64,000 nt of DNA from Beaufortia kweichowensis (GCA_019155185.1 CM032802.1:12691638-12755637), one strand, 5' to 3'. Counted from the stretch's first letter, positions 14,601-25,912 are shown. A program made the numbers and translations. The notes: generated from the sequence alone by a model not told the origin.

Positions 14601-14669
14601 CCTATGCATCAAAATGTACTCTGTAGTTGAATTTATATTTTGTGCAATGTGTTACAAACTTTGCTATAT
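11649..14669. other. Intergenic DNA, no gene seen
   Basis: Two medium open frames (12509-12823 on the minus strand and 13513-13860 on the plus strand) have no recognisable domain and are probably chance. The block includes a 37-bp tandem duplication at 12360-12442. Positions 13920-14060 are strongly AT-rich. Confidence 0.45.
12360..12442. repeat. 37-bp tandem duplication
   Basis: A 37-bp unit starting GCTCTGTGGGACAGATGACC occupies 12360-12396 and is repeated without change at 12397-12433. The first 9 bases of a third copy (GCTCTGTGG) follow. Identity of the two full copies suggests a recent slippage event. No coding role is apparent. Confidence 0.9.
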
Positions 14670-14765
14670 TCCCACATTTATTTACTGCTTTTATCAAAAA
14701 GTGATTTACAGTGCATATAACGTATACATTTTTATCAGTATATGTGTTCACTGTTGTTTAAGATC
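14670..14765 (+). repeat. Decayed copy of a common teleost dispersed repeat
   Basis: The text around CTGCTTTTATCAAAAAGTGA and TTTACAGTGCATATAACG, followed by TACATTTTTATCAGTATATG, matches the pattern of a teleost repeat usually written ATTTGGCAGACGCTTTTATC then CAAAGCGACTTACA. A second, better preserved but shorter copy lies at 60352-60412. Boundaries are approximate. Confidence 0.5.
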
Positions 14766-14907
14766 ACCTTCTTTCATCTTAGGAGGGTGTAAACTTAGGA
14801 TATGAACTTATTTCAGCCATGTTGCTTATTTCAAATTGGTTAAATACGTAATATGGTTATAATACAGTGTATATTTGAGTTCCCATCCAAATGAACTGTT
14901 GCCTTTT

Positions 14908-14922
14908 AGCGCCATCTTGTGG
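14908..14922 (-). promoter_or_regulatory. CTCF-like motif (near-consensus)
   Basis: On the minus strand this reads CCACAAGATGGCGCT, one mismatch from the CTCF core CCASYAGRKGGCRSY (A at the Y position). It lies about 0.5 kb upstream of the 15.4-kb promoter. The motif alone does not prove binding. Confidence 0.35.
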
Positions 14923-15390
14923 AAAAAGAAAGCAAATAGCACGTCTTTGGATATATCTACAAGGGGCAGTTTGTAACAATCTGCCTAGGATAACAATAAC
15001 TATATTAATGAACAATCTCCAGTATCAGAACCATCTTTAAAATACTCCTGTAGACAAGTACGTTGTTCATTTTGGGTGTCTTATCGCTGTGTCGTGCTCT
15101 CTTAAATACACGTTTTCGGAATCATTCGCGTCTCTAACACTTCGACTCGCACATCTTCAGCTTTAACCCGGAGACGTCAATGAAGGAGTTTTGGTGTAAA
15201 TCAATTTTTATGCAACTCGTGAAAATTAAAAACAAAGGCTTATTTTCTCCAAATTTAGATTCATGAATGCAAAACTTTTTTAAACCTTTTTTAAAGCACA
15301 GTTCAAAGCTGGGCATGACGTGAGCACTCAAAAGTTTCTCTCCATGTTACGACAGGTTTGACCTACGCACTAAAGTGATACTGAGTGCTC

Positions 15391-15470
15391 ATTGGCTGAA
15401 AGGTCGCCTCTGATAATGATTGGTTATAAAAGCGGAAGACGGTAAATTGTATGAGTCTTTCGCGCTTTTC
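15391..15470 (+). promoter_or_regulatory. TATA/CCAAT promoter with a 5' TOP-like start
   Basis: Two inverted CCAAT boxes (ATTGG at 15391-15395 and 15419-15423) precede TATAAAAG at 15425-15432. About 31 bases after the TATA start, at C15457, begins the pyrimidine-rich stretch CTTTCGCGCTTTTC. A C followed by pyrimidines at the cap site is the 5' terminal oligopyrimidine arrangement of ribosomal-protein and snoRNA host genes. The start site is inferred from TATA spacing. The surrounding 15090-15200 sequence is comparatively CpG-rich. Confidence 0.55.
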
Positions 15471-15507
15471 GGTGGGTTTAAAAGGCTCTGCGTCATCTGC
15501 GTGTGTA

Positions 15508-15551
15508 TTTGTTTGTTTGTTTGTTTGTTTGTTTGTTTGTTTGTTTGTTTG
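15508..15551 (+). repeat. (TTTG)11 microsatellite
   Basis: Eleven uninterrupted TTTG units are followed by two CTTG units. It lies in predicted exon 1 of the putative ncRNA. On the minus strand it creates a spurious QTNK-repeat open frame. Confidence 0.95.
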
Positions 15552-15740
15552 CTTGCTTGCTGAGAGGCTTCGTAAAGGGATTCTGAAGGCTTTATCTGAC
15601 TGCTGTGTGATTTAAAACTCATCTACCGTGAGTGGAAGGAAAGCAACACTTTTACATGGTGTGTGTGTCTGTTGTTTTTATCATTTAATTTATTATTAAG
15701 AGTGTTTTATGTGGTTCAGCAGCATTCTTCTTGTAGCCTG

Positions 15741-16102
15741 ATTTCCACAGGCCTGGTGAGTTTTGCTTCAGCCTGACTTCTGATTGTCTTAAAGCACTGA
15801 AGCATGTTCATTTTCTGTTTCTGACACTAATCACCTGTAGATCTGTATTGAGGTTTCTCTTCTGTTTTTCAGATCATACATTCAGTATCAGCTGTTCCAG
15901 TGATTGGCGTTTCTTCGGTTTTGTTTCCACAGTCCTGGCGAATAGGTTGTGATTTTTTTAAGCTGGAATGGCTGATTTAATCACCTGATTGTCTGCAGTT
16001 TTAAAGTACTAAAGCAGGTTAAAATTAACATGCTTTATCATATTGAGCTTTTTCTGATTCTTTTTCAGGTCAAGCATTCAGTTATCAGCAGTTCCAGTGA
16101 TT
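15741..16102 (+). repeat. Imperfect tandem duplication of about 170 bp (intron plus exon start)
   Basis: Unit A (15741-15905) and unit B (15923-16102) share ordered landmarks: TTTCCACAG then CCTGG; CTGATTGTCT then AAAGYACTRAAGCA; and a TTTTTCAG acceptor followed by CATTCAGTWATCAGC and GTTCCAGTGATT. The shared blocks are separated by diverged sequence. This fits an old duplication of one intron with the start of the next exon inside the putative ncRNA gene. Confidence 0.6.
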
Positions 16103-17375
16103 TTAGAGTTTTCTTATGCTTTCATCTAAATTGTTGCAGACTCCTAAAATGGGCAAGTACTAAAGTTAAAACAATTCTACATTTTATTCTACGGTTTCTT
16201 TCCTGATTGGCTTTACACTTTTTGTTTTAACTTTATTAAAGATTGATTTAAGATAAAAGATTGATTTAAAGATTGGTTAAAGAACGCTTATTAAAGTGTC
16301 TAACAACATTGAATTTCTATTATGAACTGCTGTTTATGGTTTCTGTTTTCTGACTCCAGAGCCCATTGGATCAACAGCAGTCTGTCCAGACTGACGTTCT
16401 GTTCCTCTTCTTGTGTTGATAAAATGCTGAAGACCTTCTGACAGTATTAGCTATACACTGAGAAACACTCTTGCTGCTTTTTTCTCACGGCTTTCAGCAC
16501 TTATTTTTTCCCTGATTTTTAGATGAACATGATCTAAAAGCCTTCCTTTAGATAACATGTAGCCAATTTATTGACATTTTCTGTGCTCTTATTTAGTAAA
16601 ATTAGACACTTCACTGAACCAGTACACTTGGTAAGCTTTTGTATCCCCTTTGTGAACCTGTCAGACTCTCCAGCTTTTCTCTGTTCCGTTTGATTAATCA
16701 CCCCAGCCCTCACCCTCATTTCCCAGCCTATTTGTGTTCTAATTATATACATGTTTATACAGTGTACAGGACTCTCTTTTTATTGTCTGTCTGATTGTGA
16801 AGATTTTTACACTCTTTTTGGGAAGTGTATATGTATGTGTTCACCATAACACATATGTTTGCTGTTGCTTTCAGTGTTGTTTCCTTTGTTTGTTCTTGTA
16901 ATGTTTTAAAATGTGTAAATAAAACCTTTAAAGTAGGTTGTTTCTTGAATGCACCCAATTGCTTGTCACTTGAATGGTTGTCATTTTGTGGTACCAAAGT
17001 GTTTGTTATGCATTTTAGTGTGGTGGGTTGTCTTTTGTAATATCCACCTCTCTGTTAAGATTTGTTATAGCTGTAAAACGACCAGTCTTGCAGTTCACTT
17101 AAGTTATAGGCAGATGTGTTTGTTTGTGGATGGACCTAAAATTTGTCCAACCTTGTCTGATATTTAAGCAAGACATTCAGTAATTCTTATTTATTATATT
17201 TGAGACTTCAGCTTCATAATAAAAATGCTGTTTGTGAATCGGACACAAGCTCTTTGTTCTCTTGTTTCTATCTCTGCATGCTCAATTTAGGTTATTGAAG
17301 ACTGCAGGAGCTCCAGCTTTACAACATGCTTTGTGTGATGCTGCTGATACTGTCCAAACAATGAGCAATACAAAC

Positions 17376-17457
17376 ATTCAAAGAGGGCTTACCCTACATA
17401 TTTCATTAACTTACCCACATGAGTTAATGAAATATGTATGGTAAGCCCTCTTTGAAT
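17376..17457. other. 82-nt near-perfect hairpin (long inverted repeat)
   Basis: The left arm 17376-17411 and right arm 17422-17457 are 36 nt each and pair at 35 of 36 positions. The one mismatch is C in ACCCTACATA opposite the base expected for ACCATACATA. The loop is 10 nt (TACCCACATG). The hairpin lies in the gap between the convergent 15.4-kb transcription unit and slc23a4. It could be a miRNA-like or endo-siRNA precursor, a minimal foldback element, or the product of a template-switch replication event. Pairing this complete is unusual for a canonical miRNA. Confidence 0.85.
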
Positions 17458-17865
17458 TTTTACATCAAATACAATGGAAAGATGAATTTTATAAGGGTGT
17501 GCACAAAGGTCAAACCACTGGCCTTCCTGAAACATGAACTGCCAAAAAAATCAAGCATGAATGTTTTGTGATTCATTATGCATTCATTCAAAAATAAAAG
17601 CACTAAAAAACTAATTGTTTTAAGAGATGGAACGGTGCCACAACAAGCTTGACTAACGAAAAACAAAACATTTCTTAATGTTGGCACAACTAAAATTACT
17701 CTAATGCTTAGTCCAGTTTATTAAAGCTCCATTAATCTATTTGTAAACATCTTACAAAGGAAAACATTGTTTTTCCACCATTATTCTCTGTGGAACCATT
17801 TGAGACCACTTTATGAGTTTCAATGAGGAATCCTGCAAATCAGATAAATCTTTTTCTGGAAAGTG

Positions 17866-18626
17866 TTTATTGATAACTGTTCTTTGTCTGCTTTTATCAT
17901 TCCAAGCTTTTACTCTACTTTACTAACTGCCATAATTTACAACTTCATTTAGATCTACAAAAAACACATGGCACCATTATGTAACCGATATCTATTAATG
18001 TGCATCATTTGTTTTCACCGTTTCTAAACTTGGTGGAGCATTCATTGTTTTGAAGGTGAGTGTGAGCTGCTAAAATGACTCAACCAAAAAGAAATATTAA
18101 CCTTAAGCAGGTCATCTGTTTTATGTCCGGTTACATAGTACCATATACACTTGAATTGCATTTTGTTCCAGAGTGTAAGTGCCACAAAAAAGAGTTTGAT
18201 GTCAATGTATTCAAAACATAAAATATACATACAAAATACCATGTTGTGTATAATTGTTTTGTTTAAAATTAAGCATTTAAAAAAGAACAGTGAAGCACAA
18301 CATAATGTGATAAATGAGGCACTTACATTTATGATCACAATCATCCCCAAAAGTGCCAGTAAGAAAAAATATATAATTAAGAAAATAGTAATTGAAGTTG
18401 TCCATGTCAACTTTAAACAGATTACGTTTAGAAATACTTTTTTCTATAACACTTTTCTATGTATGTATGATCTATCGTGCAATAATACACAACAGTACTG
18501 CATCAGATTTTGAAAGAAGGTGGTTCTCAAAAGGAGACATCACAGTAGCTGCCTTCTCAGTTCATTAAGTGTGTGTCTGGAGACTTTTCTTTTGTAAACC
18601 AAGCTTTCACTGTATCAAATACTGTA
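17866..18626 (-). other. slc23a4: Probable 3' UTR of slc23a4
   Basis: The first good poly(A) signal found past the stop codon at 18627 is AATAAA on the minus strand (TTTATT at 17866-17871). The interval has no convincing coding content; open frames at 18042-18513 on both strands look like chance. The transcript end is not proven. Confidence 0.35.
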
Positions 18627-21600
18627 TTATAGTGCCACTCCAGCTATGATGTGTGAATCATCTTTCTTAGGCTCAGTTTTGGTGTCCAAGGAATCCAAGC
18701 TGGATGGTGTGTCATCCTCCATGTTGGTTTTGTGTGAGGGGCAGAAGGGTATATATTTGGTCCAGGAGAAAGATGAAAGGCCAGCACTAATACCGAAGGG
18801 CAGCCCGTAAACATCATCACTTTCAACAGTATTGTCTGATGCTTTTTGGTGGGATTTGTTCCATGCGGTGATGCCACGTTCACGTTTTGTTCCTGTGAAA
18901 ACAGCATTTAAAATCAATTTTTGTCTATGTTAACCCTCATAAGTTTTTCCTGCATTTTCTTGTAATGCAGGGGCTGAAAGAAGAACTTACCAGGGATTGT
19001 GTTATCCAGAATAAAGCCAAAGAAACCTCCAACGAACATACTTGTTGTGAGAAGTACTTGAAGGACCTGGTCCAGTTCAACAACACCTAGTCAGTGGAAG
19101 AGAAGAGGCACAAGTAAATGTTATGGCTGGGTCACACAAAATGCTGTTTTGCTTTCCTTTTTGCATTTTCTTTGCTTTTCTATGTAAAAATGCTCTAGAT
19201 GGATTATCTGGACTTCTCAATGTCACTGTAGACCAACTAGGAGAAGCTGGAGGTAGGCATCACACATGTTTATGTGAAAATCGCACCTCATCTAAAGCTT
19301 ATCATAGTTCAGATACCTGTTGCTATGGCTGTGGGGTTTTTCAGTATCCAGTTGGGAATGACAAGACCAGTAAACATGGAGAATCCAAAGATGAAGATGT
19401 TGCGTGATGAGTTCATGTCTGCATACTATTAATAGTGAAAAGCAATAGTCACTTTACAGAATGTTGTTGTTGTTGGTAGGAGAGAATATTGTACTTCCTG
19501 AGATGTTTTGCATGAGGCTAAAGTATCTACCTGTAGGTTTGAACATCCTGCAGCGGTAATGACCCCAAACATGACCAGAAACATCCCACCAATGACAGGT
19601 GTTGGTATTGTGGTGAATATGGCTCCAATTTTCCCAAACATTCCCATTATAATCATTAGAAACCCACTGGCCACAATCACCATGCGACTGCCAACCTGCC
19701 AAAAGTAAAGGTTGATGCAATCTCACACAACTAAATTTTGTCATAAAAGCCATTTTGAAGATTGTAAGTCAGTAATAATGTACAGTCAGTCAGTTATTGA
19801 TGCAAAATAAAGGTACCAGATATAAAGCACAGATTTCTGATTGACCAATCAGAATCAAGTATTCCAGGTAGCTGTGCCATTTCCATGTAAGGTAATAGTA
19901 TAATACACTTGTAAGCTTACAGTATGTGATTTTTTTTAAACCATGTACCTTGGTGATCCCCAAAGCTCCTACATTCTCACTGTAGGAGGTGGTGCCATTT
20001 CCTGTGCCCCAGGCACCTGCCAGCAGACATCCAATGCCTTCAATGCCAATGCCCCTGTTGATGGCATGTCTGGGTGGTGGAGGGGCACCAGATAACCTGG
20101 CACAGGCGTGATAATCACCCACTGACTCGATCATTGAGGATATGACCCCTGCCAGGATTCCAAAAACCCCCGCCAGGCTCACAGTTGGCACGCCCCATTG
20201 ACCTAAAAATTAAATAGCGTGTTCATGTGAACTTTTTTATGTAGGGCATATTTAAATGGTGCTAGATAAAATACCTGGATATGGAAATCTGAACCAAGGT
20301 GCCCTGCCAATAACATCCCCTTTAACATCAGTGCGGGCTAGATGACCGTATTGGGCAGGGTCGGAGGGCAGGACATTGTAGATTGTTAGGATATAGCAAA
20401 TCAACCAAGACAGAGTGATTCCTAACAGGACCTGACAAAAACAGACAAAAACACTTTGCCTAACAAGAACAAAGCTACTTTCATAAAATAGAAATGTACA
20501 GTATTTGAATGACTTACAGGTAGAATCTGAAATATGTACATCCTTGTGGTGTGAAATTTCTTGGCTTTGCTGTATGTTGGGAAGGGCATGGGAATATGGC
20601 GGAGATATTGTGAGAATATCACAATTAAACATGTTGTCCTGTGGATGACAGATAGATAGATGTTATGGTTGTGTGTCTAAGTCAAGGACATTTGTGTATA
20701 TCTAAAAAGCTTTGAAGTGCTTATCTACTAACATCTAGAGATTATTCTTTAATAATTAGCATTTACAGCCCTAAGGTTTGGTCACATGAGACTTAAAACA
20801 TGCAGAATTACTTTGGACACTGCAAACATTTCTTTGGTGTTTCTATTTGTGTAAATGTAAATTTTGTCTGGTTAAATTTAGTTGATTTCTGCTTTTCTTT
20901 GTTTGTTTGTGTTTGAACATAGCACCATGACTTGTGTGACCAAACCTTCTGATTGACTTATGCTATTACACACATAGCAGAGATGCCCCAATGGTGTCCT
21001 GCATTCATGCCAGCAGAGTCAAACAACGACAGGCCGATCAGCGAAATGGTTGGAGCGATGGTCAAAGGGCCAATGAAACGCATAAAGAGGCCGATGAGAC
21101 CAGAGAATCCCACTAGCACTTGAAACAGAGAGCCAACCATGATTGATCCTTGGAGCTGTGAAGGAAATAAAGCAGAAACAAGATGTATGTTGTATTGGCC
21201 TGATTAGATCAGTTATTGAGATACTCACCACCTGCATGCGACTCTGCCAAACATTGATAAATTCGGGTGAGGAGATGTTGACCAGGCTGGAATTTTGGGT
21301 CCAGGCTGGACATGTCCACTCAGGCATTGAAAGCAAAGCCATGCAGGGTGATAGGAGAGTAAACGTCCCACCCTGGAGAATGGGTAACCTTTGCAGTATG
21401 AAAAAAGTTTAAACTGCTATTTAGTTTGATGTTTGTGAAACTTTGTGATGTGTTCTCTTATTTTACAACAATAAATTAAGTAATTATAAACATACAGACC
21501 CGTCATGTCAACAAAGAAAATATTGCATTGTGCCATGACAAATTGTGTCTTAACTCTCTCTGATTACTGGATAAAGGGCATGTACTCAAATAACCTTTTC

Positions 21601-23765
21601 TACGCTTGCCATAACAACGTTTTTCTGTTGTACGTGACAGTAGATTAGATTTACAGTGGAAAAGTTATGTGGCTTGATTTGAGTCACGTGAAACAATAAT
21701 GGCTTTTGTAAAATTATGACTTGGAGACACTTTTGTGGCTCTTGTAAAAAAAGTTACATTTTAGTTTGTAACTAGCACAGTTTATAAATGTTATTCAAGT
21801 TACAAAATGTATATTTATTGTGCAGTTGTAGGTAATTCTAAACAATCTTACAAAAAAGGAGCTCCACAGCGACTAGGCCAGAGGAATGTGTATTTTACAT
21901 GTGCTGAACCTTTAAGCTAATAAGAGGGAAAACTCCTAATCTTATTAAGGTTTCTAGCTGCAGAAATCTGACCGATGCCCCACATACTTCTGCAATATAT
22001 TTGTCATGTTTTTCAGTTTTTCGGATTATGGATCCATCGGATCATTTTATTAAAACACAAGTATAAGTTATCCCTCTAATGCATCTAAGGACATAGTTTG
22101 TTGAGTTAGTAAAACTGCTTTTGCATGCTTTTTAGCAAAAGAACACAATCATTCATAGGCTTATCAGATGGGAAAAACATTGCAAAGGCAACATTATTTA
22201 CACTTTTCTAGGTCAATGAACGATTTGAACTGTTTTCCTGCATGGGAGATTGTTACTCATAAAACAGTATATTTATGAACTTTTCAATTATGATTTATGT
22301 AAGAAAGGTAAGGTAAAAATGCAAAAAAGCTTTTTGTAATTTTTCCTTAACAGCACATTAAGTATATTTTATGTGCAAATAGGTTTACTAAATACATAAA
22401 TGAGAAAATATGTTTTTATGGCCTCCATTATCTATAATGTCTGTTTTTTTAAAGGAATCTTAAATTGTGTAAATCATCTAATAAACAAACAAGGAATATG
22501 TTCATGTGTATCATTTGCTAAACATGGGGAGCATCTTTTTAAGATGAGACACGCATGGTTAAATAATTGAAGTCCCTCGTGTCTCTGCAGTAATTCGACT
22601 CGTGAAGATGATCAAACATTGACAGTGTTTCATTGTTTAACCTACACCTAAACTTTTCCCTCTTTACACTGACCTTGTATTTTTCTCACAGTTTTGGTAT
22701 TTTGTTGTGCTTTTCATTAGGTTACCTATGAAGAACATTTTGCCCAGACTGAGTTATGTAAGGAGCCATACCTCACTCCAAAAGTGACCTGCAGTAAAGT
22801 GCACAGCCCCGACACGAAGAAGATGGTGCTGATGAGGTGACTTTGCGTGAGCCCGTCATGCTGTAGACACAAACCCTGGGACAGGATCAGAGGAATGGCG
22901 ATTATGCCACCAAACGCTGTGAGACAGTGCTGTTGGAGAGAGAGGAGGTGTGTGTTGTTAAGTGTATTTTTAAGTATATAGGAACTTTACATATTTCTGT
23001 ATTTCTATTTTATTACATTATAAGATGTACAAATGACTATTTTTTTATTTAAGCAATTAGAAAGCAATATATATAAGATACCTGAATCCCCAGAATGATG
23101 CAGAGGTACCATGGTGGAATATCTGTGACACAGTATGCTAGTTTGTTACTGTCTCCATCCTCTGAAAAGTTATTATTTCCATTTTCGGGCAGTTCACAGA
23201 AGCGATTAACATCTTCAACCTAAGAAGAAGGATCAAAACATTATAGGTGATAAACACATTTTCTTTCAATCTGAATTGGGATTTTTGTGTATATGTAGAT
23301 AATCCTGAACCTAAATGTAAAATTAACTACATTTTGTATTATTATATTATGTATATAGTTTATACAGATTAGTTCATTGCAAATCTCTCCACAGGATAGC
23401 TATGTACGTACGCCAACACACACACAATAACAACCCTTGAACAAGCTTCTCAAGAAGAATCTTCAGTTACAACATGGTCGATATAGGAAGAATGATCACA
23501 TACAATAGATTTTTATCACTGTGTTTGTATGGATCTTATATCCTCTGACCGCATTATGACATAACAGCTAGAAAGATTTACATAATCATAACAAAACCCA
23601 TTATATCCATAATGATAACAAATATTAAAGTTCTCAGATGCATTATAAGTATAATTGAGTAATGTCTGTATGAATAAACTGAATAAAGTTTTCTGTCTAT
23701 TAATAGAAGATACTTACAGTAAACGCAAAGTTTTCCAGACCGTTGCTGGTTTTCTCTGGAGCCAT
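18627..23765 (-). CDS. slc23a4: Sodium-dependent nucleobase transporter, SLC23A4/SNBT1 type (12 coding exons)
   Basis: Coding exons in transcription order: 23765-23718, 23219-23082, 22929-22772, 21388-21229, 21155-20974, 20638-20518, 20431-20275, 20202-19949, 19695-19531, 19425-19317, 19086-18991 and 18892-18627 (stop TAA). All have GT-AG borders and matching phases. They total 1854 nt, 617 residues, as expected for this family. It is a polytopic plasma-membrane protein of the NAT/NCS2 fold. The QH pair of TM1 is at residues 62-63, ESVGDYHACARLSGAPPPP starts at E347, and the NAT signature E397-N-V-G-A-L-G-I-T-K ends at K406. Predicted N-glycosylation sites in the large extracellular loop are N147 and N152. 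The words LPILQGGTF (116-124) and GTGNGTTSYSENVGALGITK (387-406) match the SNBT1 nucleobase subgroup and not the ascorbate carriers SLC23A1/2, which have SSSPNIG at the second position. The ATG at 23765 begins MAPEKTSNGLENF. Expected substrates are uracil and related nucleobases taken up with Na+; this is family knowledge, not shown here. Confidence 0.9.
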
Positions 23766-23833
23766 GAGGCTGTGGCGTAGCTTGGGAGACAATGTCGTAT
23801 TCTTAGTGGGAAGTATTAAGTATTCCCAATTTA
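23766..23833 (-). other. slc23a4: 5' UTR part of slc23a4 exon 2
   Basis: An acceptor CTCTTCAG precedes TAAATTGGG at 23833 (minus strand), 68 nt upstream of the ATG. It pairs well with a donor AAG/GTGAGTACG at 24882, giving one intron in the 5' UTR. Confidence 0.5.
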
Positions 23834-24881
23834 CTGAAGAGAGAGCGAGAGAGAAGGCACAAGTTAGTTAAGGACAGTATGGAAAGAGAAGATGAGGAGA
23901 GGAAAAGAGGAAAAAAAGAACACAGAGGCACGAGACACGGGTCAGTAGCTGCTGGTGATTGTAAAGGCAATGGGACCAATCAGCTGCTCATGTGAACTTA
24001 ATTTCACCACAACTAACAGGCAGCTGATCAGATCCACGTGCTGGCAGAGCTGATCTCCTTCTGCCTGACGGATACACACAGTAACGTGTGCATGGGCACC
24101 AATGCATTTGCATGCAATATTAATCGTCATGCATTTTTTTGTGTTTCTTACACACATGAGACATTACAATGTGTTCTGTGTGGATTTGTGGAGGTTGTTT
24201 TATTTAGGTTAAAGCTATTTTGTAATATGACTGAATTAATCTGACTCATAGGTCGTAAGAGATTAAAAAACTACACTGGCAAGCAAGATTGAACTTTGTT
24301 TTCAGGACAAGGATATTTTTCATTAATATTAGGTTAGACAACTTGTTTAACATCTTACATAGTAAATGGTATGATTTATAGTTGTACATAGTATAGTATA
24401 ACATAGTTTATATCTTTATGTATTAATAAGAATTTTTAGCAGAAAAACAATGCAGTTTCAATTAATTGTTTCATAACAGTTTAATATTTACATTTTACTT
24501 AAAAGCCTGTAATAAGCCAATTAAAGGCCTATTATATCTTTTATTTCTTCTTGTTGTGCTAAGTAAGATATAGGATAACAACATACCCTGCTAATAATTA
24601 ATTTATCATTAAGTTAATGCGTTAAATAAACACACATTTTTATAGGCAATAATGGTTTAAATGTTCAAAAGAAATATGCTTAAATTAATTGTTTTAGCAA
24701 AATTTACTATTCCTCATATCATTTCTGTAGTATGTGCTGCAAAACAGTATGAAAACAGATCTCCACAAATACTACTCATCACTCATCAATTTCTTCCATT
24801 TTAGAGAAATTTAGAGATGCCCAGCCATTCATCTCACTGCAAAATAACCATAAAAATGATGGAAGAATGCCACGTACTCAC

Positions 24882-25005
24882 CTTAATGGACGTTCCACAG
24901 ATGAGAATCCTGCTGTGTGTTGACAGTATTCTCCTGTAGTTAATAATTGTGGAAGGAGGAACCTTTGTTGTTGAGAACTTTGTCTGGAAGTTGTTGAGAT
25001 CTTGT
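24882..25005 (-). other. slc23a4: Probable untranslated first exon of slc23a4
   Basis: A strong donor (GTGAGT, 24881-24876 on the minus strand) ends the exon. A TATAAA box lies at 25040-25035, placing the start near 25005. The exon has no open frame joined to the coding sequence. The start position is inferred from TATA spacing only. Confidence 0.4.
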
Positions 25006-25034
25006 TTAAGTGACCTTTCCCCCATGTGGAGAGA

Positions 25035-25040
25035 TTTATA
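25035..25040 (-). promoter_or_regulatory. TATA box upstream of slc23a4
   Basis: The minus strand reads CTTATAAATC here, about 30 bases before the predicted start of the untranslated first exon. A tissue-restricted TATA promoter would suit a transporter gene, but this is inference. Confidence 0.4.
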
Positions 25041-25464
25041 AGGACATAAGGGCAGTCGAATCAGAGTTTGAGTTGTAGCACCTAATGTTTTAAAAATCAA
25101 TAGGTGTGCCACAGATTGTCGAAATTATATCAAGTCCAGTAATTTGCATTGACAGAAACATCTGTTTAACATGTCATGCATTGCTGCACAGTTGTGTCTT
25201 ATGACCATTAGTTTGTTTGTTTATCTTCATGACATAATTTGTGTTATGTTGTTTGGTAGTTGCTGGCTAACTTAACGCTACTTTTTAAACTCATCTTAAA
25301 GATTGCTCTCAAAGTTAAATTAAAGTGGGCCGGTTAAATAATTTGCATTCATCTTAAGCATGAAATCATAGTTTTAATGATTAAAATTTTCATAGATTTT
25401 CATGTGAACCCTCTTAACAATTTAGGCTACCCACTTCTTTTAAACATGTATTTTTAAGTTTTGT

Positions 25465-25479
25465 CCAGCAGGTGGCGCT
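25465..25479 (+). promoter_or_regulatory. CTCF-like motif between divergent slc23a4 and bicd1
   Basis: CCAGCAGGTGGCGCT matches the CTCF core CCASYAGRKGGCRSY at every position. It sits about 0.4 kb from the slc23a4 TATA box and 0.2 kb from the bicd1 GC box. Binding is not shown. Confidence 0.5.
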
Positions 25480-25630
25480 TTATAATAAGATATATAATTT
25501 TAAACGCTTTATAATAAGACATGATTTATACCATGATGGATGATGGATTCCTCATTGTTTTTCTTTCGTTTGTCAAACGCGTAATGTCCGGCAATGTGTG
25601 TGTGTTTGTGTTATTCTGTGGAAATAATTA

Positions 25631-25655
25631 GGGGCGGGGCAAGTGCGTGACGTTA
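25631..25655 (+). promoter_or_regulatory. bicd1: bicd1 proximal promoter (GC box and CRE-like site)
   Basis: GGGGCGGGGC at 25631-25640 is an Sp1-type GC box, and TGACGTTA at 25648-25655 resembles a CRE half-site. No TATA box is evident downstream. A second GC-rich run (CCTCCGCCCCCC) lies at 25897-25908 just before the CT tract. Together they suggest a broad TATA-less promoter for bicd1, 360-380 nt upstream of its ATG. Confidence 0.5.
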
Positions 25656-25907
25656 CAGTCTGTCAGGCAGACTCAACTTCTGCTCAGTTTGATCTCCCGT
25701 GTGCAGTGATGTGATGGATAGAAACAGGCATGAAAAAATATGCCCTTGAATAAAAAGTGCACTCCACTTAAAAACAATAGAGAATTTAATTATCATGTCA
25801 CTCATCTGAACATCTTTTAACCAAACAGGAGGCGAATCGAGTGGACTAACTGCAGCATCCACCTGCATCCTCTTTCGCATCCTTAGGGCGAATCAGCCTC
25901 CGCCCCC

Positions 25908-25912
<5 letters not shown>

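Larger units (their letters stand above)
15457..16945 (+). ncRNA. Putative spliced long non-coding RNA, possible snoRNA-host-type gene
   Basis: The predicted transcript starts at C15457. Exon 1 contains a TTTG microsatellite (15508-15551) and ends at 15627 before GTGAGTGG. Good acceptors follow at TTTTTCAG/ATCATACATTC (15873) and TTTTTCAG/GTCAAGCATTC (16070), and another near CTGACTCCAG/AGCCCATTGG (16360). A poly(A) signal AATAAA lies at 16918-16923 with a GT-rich stretch after it. There is no open frame of note in the probable exons. The first two acceptors sit in duplicated units of about 170 bp. The architecture (TATA, TOP-like start, several small exons, no ORF) resembles snoRNA host genes, but I could not identify a convincing C/D or H/ACA snoRNA in the introns. 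Internal exon ends are unresolved. An alternative is a leader and terminal exon of an unrecognised small-protein gene. Confidence 0.4.

Noticed and set aside
15389..15622. QTNK-repeat open frame on the minus strand
   Set aside because: Produced by the TTTG microsatellite in the promoter-proximal exon of the plus-strand ncRNA.
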